DNA from: Qipengyuania citrea
GTDB taxonomy: Bacteria; Pseudomonadota; Alphaproteobacteria; Sphingomonadales; Sphingomonadaceae
NCBI RefSeq assembly: GCF_009828015.1
Contig: NZ_WTYG01000001.1
Location: forward strand, 310,001-374,000
Reading direction: 5' to 3'
DNA length: 64,000 nucleotides
Position 1 is the first letter of the stretch. Every line of letters starts with the position of its first letter. A model generated the notes under the pieces. The model saw only the letters and a list, made by a program, of their open reading frames with translations. It had not been told where the DNA came from and searched no databases. The position numbers and the translations under genes are program-made. Below are positions 61,603 through 64,000 of this stretch, in pieces.

Positions 61603-63099
61603 ATGCGTCAGCTTGACCATTTCATCGTCGGCGGAGCGAGCGCTCCCGCGGCCCGCACCCACCAGATCTGGAACCCCTCGACGGGCGAAGTCCAGGCCGA
61701 GGTTCCGCTGGGCGACGCCGCCTTGCTCGACCGCGCGGTCGCCGCCGCCAAGAAGGTCCAGCCCGAATGGGCGGCCACCAACCCGCAGCGCCGCGCGCGG
61801 GTAATGTTCGAATTCAAACGGCTGGTCGAAGCCAACAAGCAGGAACTGGCCGAACTGCTCGCCAGCGAACACGGCAAGGTCGTGGACGATGCGCATGGCG
61901 ATGTGCAGCGCGGGCTCGAGGTCATCGAATATGCCTGCGGCATCCCGCAGGCCCTGAAGGGCGAATATTCGCAAGGCGCGGGCCCCGGCATCGATGTCTA
62001 TTCGATGCGCCAACCGCTGGGTATCGGCGCGGGCATCACCCCGTTCAACTTCCCCGCCATGATCCCGATGTGGATGTTCGGCATGGCGATCGCGGTGGGC
62101 AACGCCTTTATCCTCAAGCCGTCCGAACGCGATCCCAGCGTGCCGATCCGGCTGGCCGAACTGTTCGTCGAGGCCGGCGCGCCCGAGGGGCTGCTGCAGG
62201 TGGTCCACGGCGACAAGGAAATGGTCGATGCGATCCTCGATCACGAGGACATCGCCGCGGTCAGCTTCGTCGGGTCGAGCGATATCGCGCATTACGTCTA
62301 CAAGCGCGGCGTCGCTGCGGGCAAGCGCGTCCAGGCGATGGGCGGCGCGAAGAACCACGGCATCGTCATGCCCGATGCCGATCTCGACCAGGTGGTGGGC
62401 GATCTCGCCGGGGCCGCCTTCGGCTCCGCGGGTGAACGCTGCATGGCGCTGCCGGTGGTCGTGCCCGTGGGCGAGGACACCGCCGACAGGCTGCGCGAAA
62501 AGCTGATCCCCGCGATCAATGCGCTGCGCATCGGCGTTTCGACCGATCCCGACGCGCATTACGGCCCCGTCGTCACGCCCGAGCACAAGGCGCGGATCGA
62601 ACAGTGGATCGACACTGCCGAACAGGAAGGCGCCGAAGTCGTCATCGATGGCCGCGGTTTCACGCTGCAGGGGCACGAGAAGGGCTTCTTCGTCGGCCCG
62701 ACGCTGCTCGACCGCGTCACCCCCGACATGGAAAGCTACCGCGAGGAGATTTTCGGACCCGTCCTGCAGATCGTGCGCGCCGACGATTTCGAGCATGCAC
62801 TGCGGCTGCCGAGCGAGCACCAATACGGAAACGGTGTCGCCATCTTCACGCGCAACGGCCATGCGGCGCGCGAATTCGCCCACCGCGTGAATGTCGGTAT
62901 GGTCGGGATCAACGTTCCGATTCCCGTCCCCGTCAGCTATCACAGCTTCGGCGGGTGGAAGCGTTCGGGCTTCGGCGACACCGACCAGTACGGCCAGGAA
63001 GGCCTGAAGTTCTGGACCAAGGCCAAGAAGGTCACCCAGCGCTGGCCCGATGGTGGCGGCGACGGATCGAACGCCTTCGTCATCCCCACGATGGGTTGA
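61603..63099 (+). CDS. mmsA: CoA-acylating methylmalonate-semialdehyde dehydrogenase
   Basis: 498 residues from the ATG behind AGAGGAAC. Aldehyde dehydrogenase fold with GITPFNFPAMIPMWMFGMAI (a signature of the methylmalonate-semialdehyde group), NAFILKPSERDPSVP (cofactor site), FVGSSDIAHYVYKRG and GSAGERCMALPVV with the catalytic cysteine near residue 280. In valine and inositol breakdown it gives propionyl-CoA or acetyl-CoA from the semialdehyde. Fits the branched-chain acyl-CoA carboxylase at 12.8-16.3 kb in theme but not in location. Confidence 0.94.
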   Translation: MRQLDHFIVGGASAPAARTHQIWNPSTGEVQAEVPLGDAALLDRAVAAAKKVQPEWAATNPQRRARVMFEFKRLVEANKQELAELLASEHGKVVDDAHGDVQRGLEVIEYACGIPQALKGEYSQGAGPGIDVYSMRQPLGIGAGITPFNFPAMIPMWMFGMAIAVGNAFILKPSERDPSVPIRLAELFVEAGAPEGLLQVVHGDKEMVDAILDHEDIAAVSFVGSSDIAHYVYKRGVAAGKRVQAMGGAKNHGIVMPDADLDQVVGDLAGAAFGSAGERCMALPVVVPVGEDTADRLREKLIPAINALRIGVSTDPDAHYGPVVTPEHKARIEQWIDTAEQEGAEVVIDGRGFTLQGHEKGFFVGPTLLDRVTPDMESYREEIFGPVLQIVRADDFEHALRLPSEHQYGNGVAIFTRNGHAAREFAHRVNVGMVGINVPIPVPVSYHSFGGWKRSGFGDTDQYGQEGLKFWTKAKKVTQRWPDGGGDGSNAFVIPTMG

Positions 63100-63131
63100 A
63101 TGCCGCGGCAGGCGGTAGGGAGAGAGACACG

Positions 63132-63602
63132 ATGAAACGATCACTGCTTACCGCCGCCCTGCCGCTGGCACTGCTGGCTGCCGCCTGTTCGGACGGGCCG
63201 GACGAGGCGGCTGCGCCCGAGCCGGCCGAAACGATGATGCCGGTCGAACCCGATGGCGGGATTGGTGACGGCGCCGGACCGCCGGGCCCCGTCACTGCCG
63301 AAACCATTCCCGCCGCGTTCCGGGGCGTTTGGGACTATGTCGAGGGCAGCTGCGATCCGGCTTCCGACCTGCGCGTCGAGATCGGGCCCGAGACCATGCA
63401 GTTCTACGAATCGTTCGGCGAAGTGACACGGATCGAAGTCGCAGGCCCACAGGACATCGTCGTTTCGCTGGCGATGGAAGGTGAAGGCGAGACATGGGAG
63501 ATGGTGCGCCGCTTCACGCTGTCCGACGACGGGCGCAGGCTGACCCCGGCGGCGGTTGGCGACGACCAGTTCGAGCCCATGCCGCTTAAGAAATGCGAAT
63601 AG
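63132..63602 (+). CDS. Small lipoprotein, function unknown
   Basis: 156 residues. MKRSLLTAALPLALLAAACS is a signal peptide with lipobox AAAC (Cys19), then an acidic, proline-rich linker (AAAPEPAETMMPVEPDGG). The mature domain has FRGVWDYVEGSCDPASDLRV and DDGRRLTPAAVGDDQFEP, an all-beta pattern of no family I can name with certainty. The I78 inhibitor gene follows after 11 bases, so the two are probably co-transcribed. Confidence 0.75.
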   Translation: MKRSLLTAALPLALLAAACSDGPDEAAAPEPAETMMPVEPDGGIGDGAGPPGPVTAETIPAAFRGVWDYVEGSCDPASDLRVEIGPETMQFYESFGEVTRIEVAGPQDIVVSLAMEGEGETWEMVRRFTLSDDGRRLTPAAVGDDQFEPMPLKKCE

Positions 63603-63613
63603 GAGTGTTGCCC

Positions 63614-63919
63614 ATGCGTATCCTGGCCCTTCCCGTCCTGGCGCTGCCGCTGGCCGCCTGCGCGGGGTATTCCGAACCCGCGCCCTCCCCGTCGAATCCC
63701 GGCGATGCGATGCGCGGCAGCTGCAATGCCGAACCGGCACAGGCCCATGTCGGCCAGCAGGCGACCGAGCGGACCGGCGCAGCCATCCTTGCCGAAAGCG
63801 GCGCCGAGGTGCTCCGCTGGGGGCCGCCGAACTCGGCCTGGACGATGGACTACCGCACCGACCGCGTGAACGTGCGCTATGACGAGGCGCGGCAGATCAC
63901 CGAGATCACCTGCGGGTGA
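63614..63919 (+). CDS. I78 family peptidase inhibitor lipoprotein
   Basis: 101 residues from the ATG behind AGGAG. Lipobox LAAC (Cys16). The mature domain reads GSCNAEPAQAHVGQQATERT, AEVLRWGPPNSAWTMDYR and VNVRYDEARQITEITCG, the compact I78 fold of secreted serine-protease (subtilisin-type) inhibitors with a paired Cys near each end. Outside the island, so it is not part of the serpin cluster. Its stop overlaps the next gene start by four bases (GTGA). Confidence 0.85.
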   Translation: MRILALPVLALPLAACAGYSEPAPSPSNPGDAMRGSCNAEPAQAHVGQQATERTGAAILAESGAEVLRWGPPNSAWTMDYRTDRVNVRYDEARQITEITCG

Positions 63920-64000
63920 AGCGCCGCCACGCCTCCAGCGGATCGCCCTTCGAAGCGCAGTTCGGCTTCGCCCGCGCGGTCCGCCAAGGCGATCGCATCC
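63916..64000 (+). CDS. RidA-like family protein, 5' part only
   Basis: GTG at 63916 overlaps the I78 stop. The first 28 codons read VKRRHASSGSPFEAQFGFAR and continue AVRQGDRI, which matches the opening of Rid-family proteins (SSGSPFE..vGYSRAV..G). The gene is cut by the window edge. Rid proteins deaminate reactive enamines or related intermediates. Confidence 0.6.
   Translation, partial: MKRRHASSGSPFEAQFGFARAVRQGDRI

Overview
The window looks like a chromosome segment of a carotenoid-producing alphaproteobacterium of the Sphingomonadales, most likely the Erythrobacteraceae. The evidence is the secE-nusG pair, a crtY-crtI-crtB cluster with a LOG-family gene inside it, MipA/OmpV, TamAB, a DUF885 peptidase-like protein, and the uniformly high GC with compact overlapping genes. 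The family assignment is inferred from gene content and was not tested by a search.

Left chromosomal part (1-21,964). nusG and secE lie on the minus strand. They are followed by an AGCS symporter with a strong terminator, a GT87-type membrane glycosyltransferase, two secreted hydrolases (DUF885 and an amidohydrolase) and a MipA-type outer-membrane protein. The crtY-crtI-LOG-crtB operon follows, then a biotin-dependent acyl-CoA carboxylase pair separated by a REP-like palindromic element. The rest of this part holds a Bcr/CflA efflux pump, DNA polymerase IV, a Nudix hydrolase, 6-phosphogluconolactonase, Dps, a GDT1-like membrane protein and an SDR enzyme.

Island (about 21,965-59,031, 37 kb). 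A 28-bp copy of the 3' end of tRNA-Gly(CCC) at 21,965 matches the intact tRNA gene at 59,004 at 26 of 28 positions, in the same orientation. A tyrosine recombinase sits beside the intact tRNA. A MobV-type relaxase and a KfrA-like protein sit at the far end. A 13-bp repeat near both ends, and a 12-bp palindrome just upstream of both the relaxase and the recombinase start codons, tie the two ends together. The cargo, left to right, is: a small monooxygenase-like protein; a tamA-tamB-lipoprotein operon; a YihY/BrkB membrane protein; two small envelope proteins; a 14-kb run of twelve co-directional, mostly overlapping genes; two DEDD-type exonucleases enclosing two unknown proteins; and a 1,062-residue Type IIG restriction-modification enzyme.

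The twelve-gene run (35,679-49,627) is the most unusual part. Nearly every product is a predicted lipoprotein or secreted protein with a polyproline linker. Three sequence modules recur among them: a module with a 'DGC' core, a module with a 'KYTSDP' core, and a 'KGN' module that resembles netrin/TIMP-like folds. The run also encodes a serpin (its frame is broken in this sequence) and a double META/HslJ-like lipoprotein. It reads as one polycistronic unit that builds a set of envelope-surface proteins of unknown function.

Right chromosomal part (59,078-64,000). This holds a PLP-dependent cysteine-synthase-like enzyme, a DUF819 membrane protein, methylmalonate-semialdehyde dehydrogenase, a small lipoprotein, an I78-family protease inhibitor and the start of a RidA-like gene cut by the window edge.
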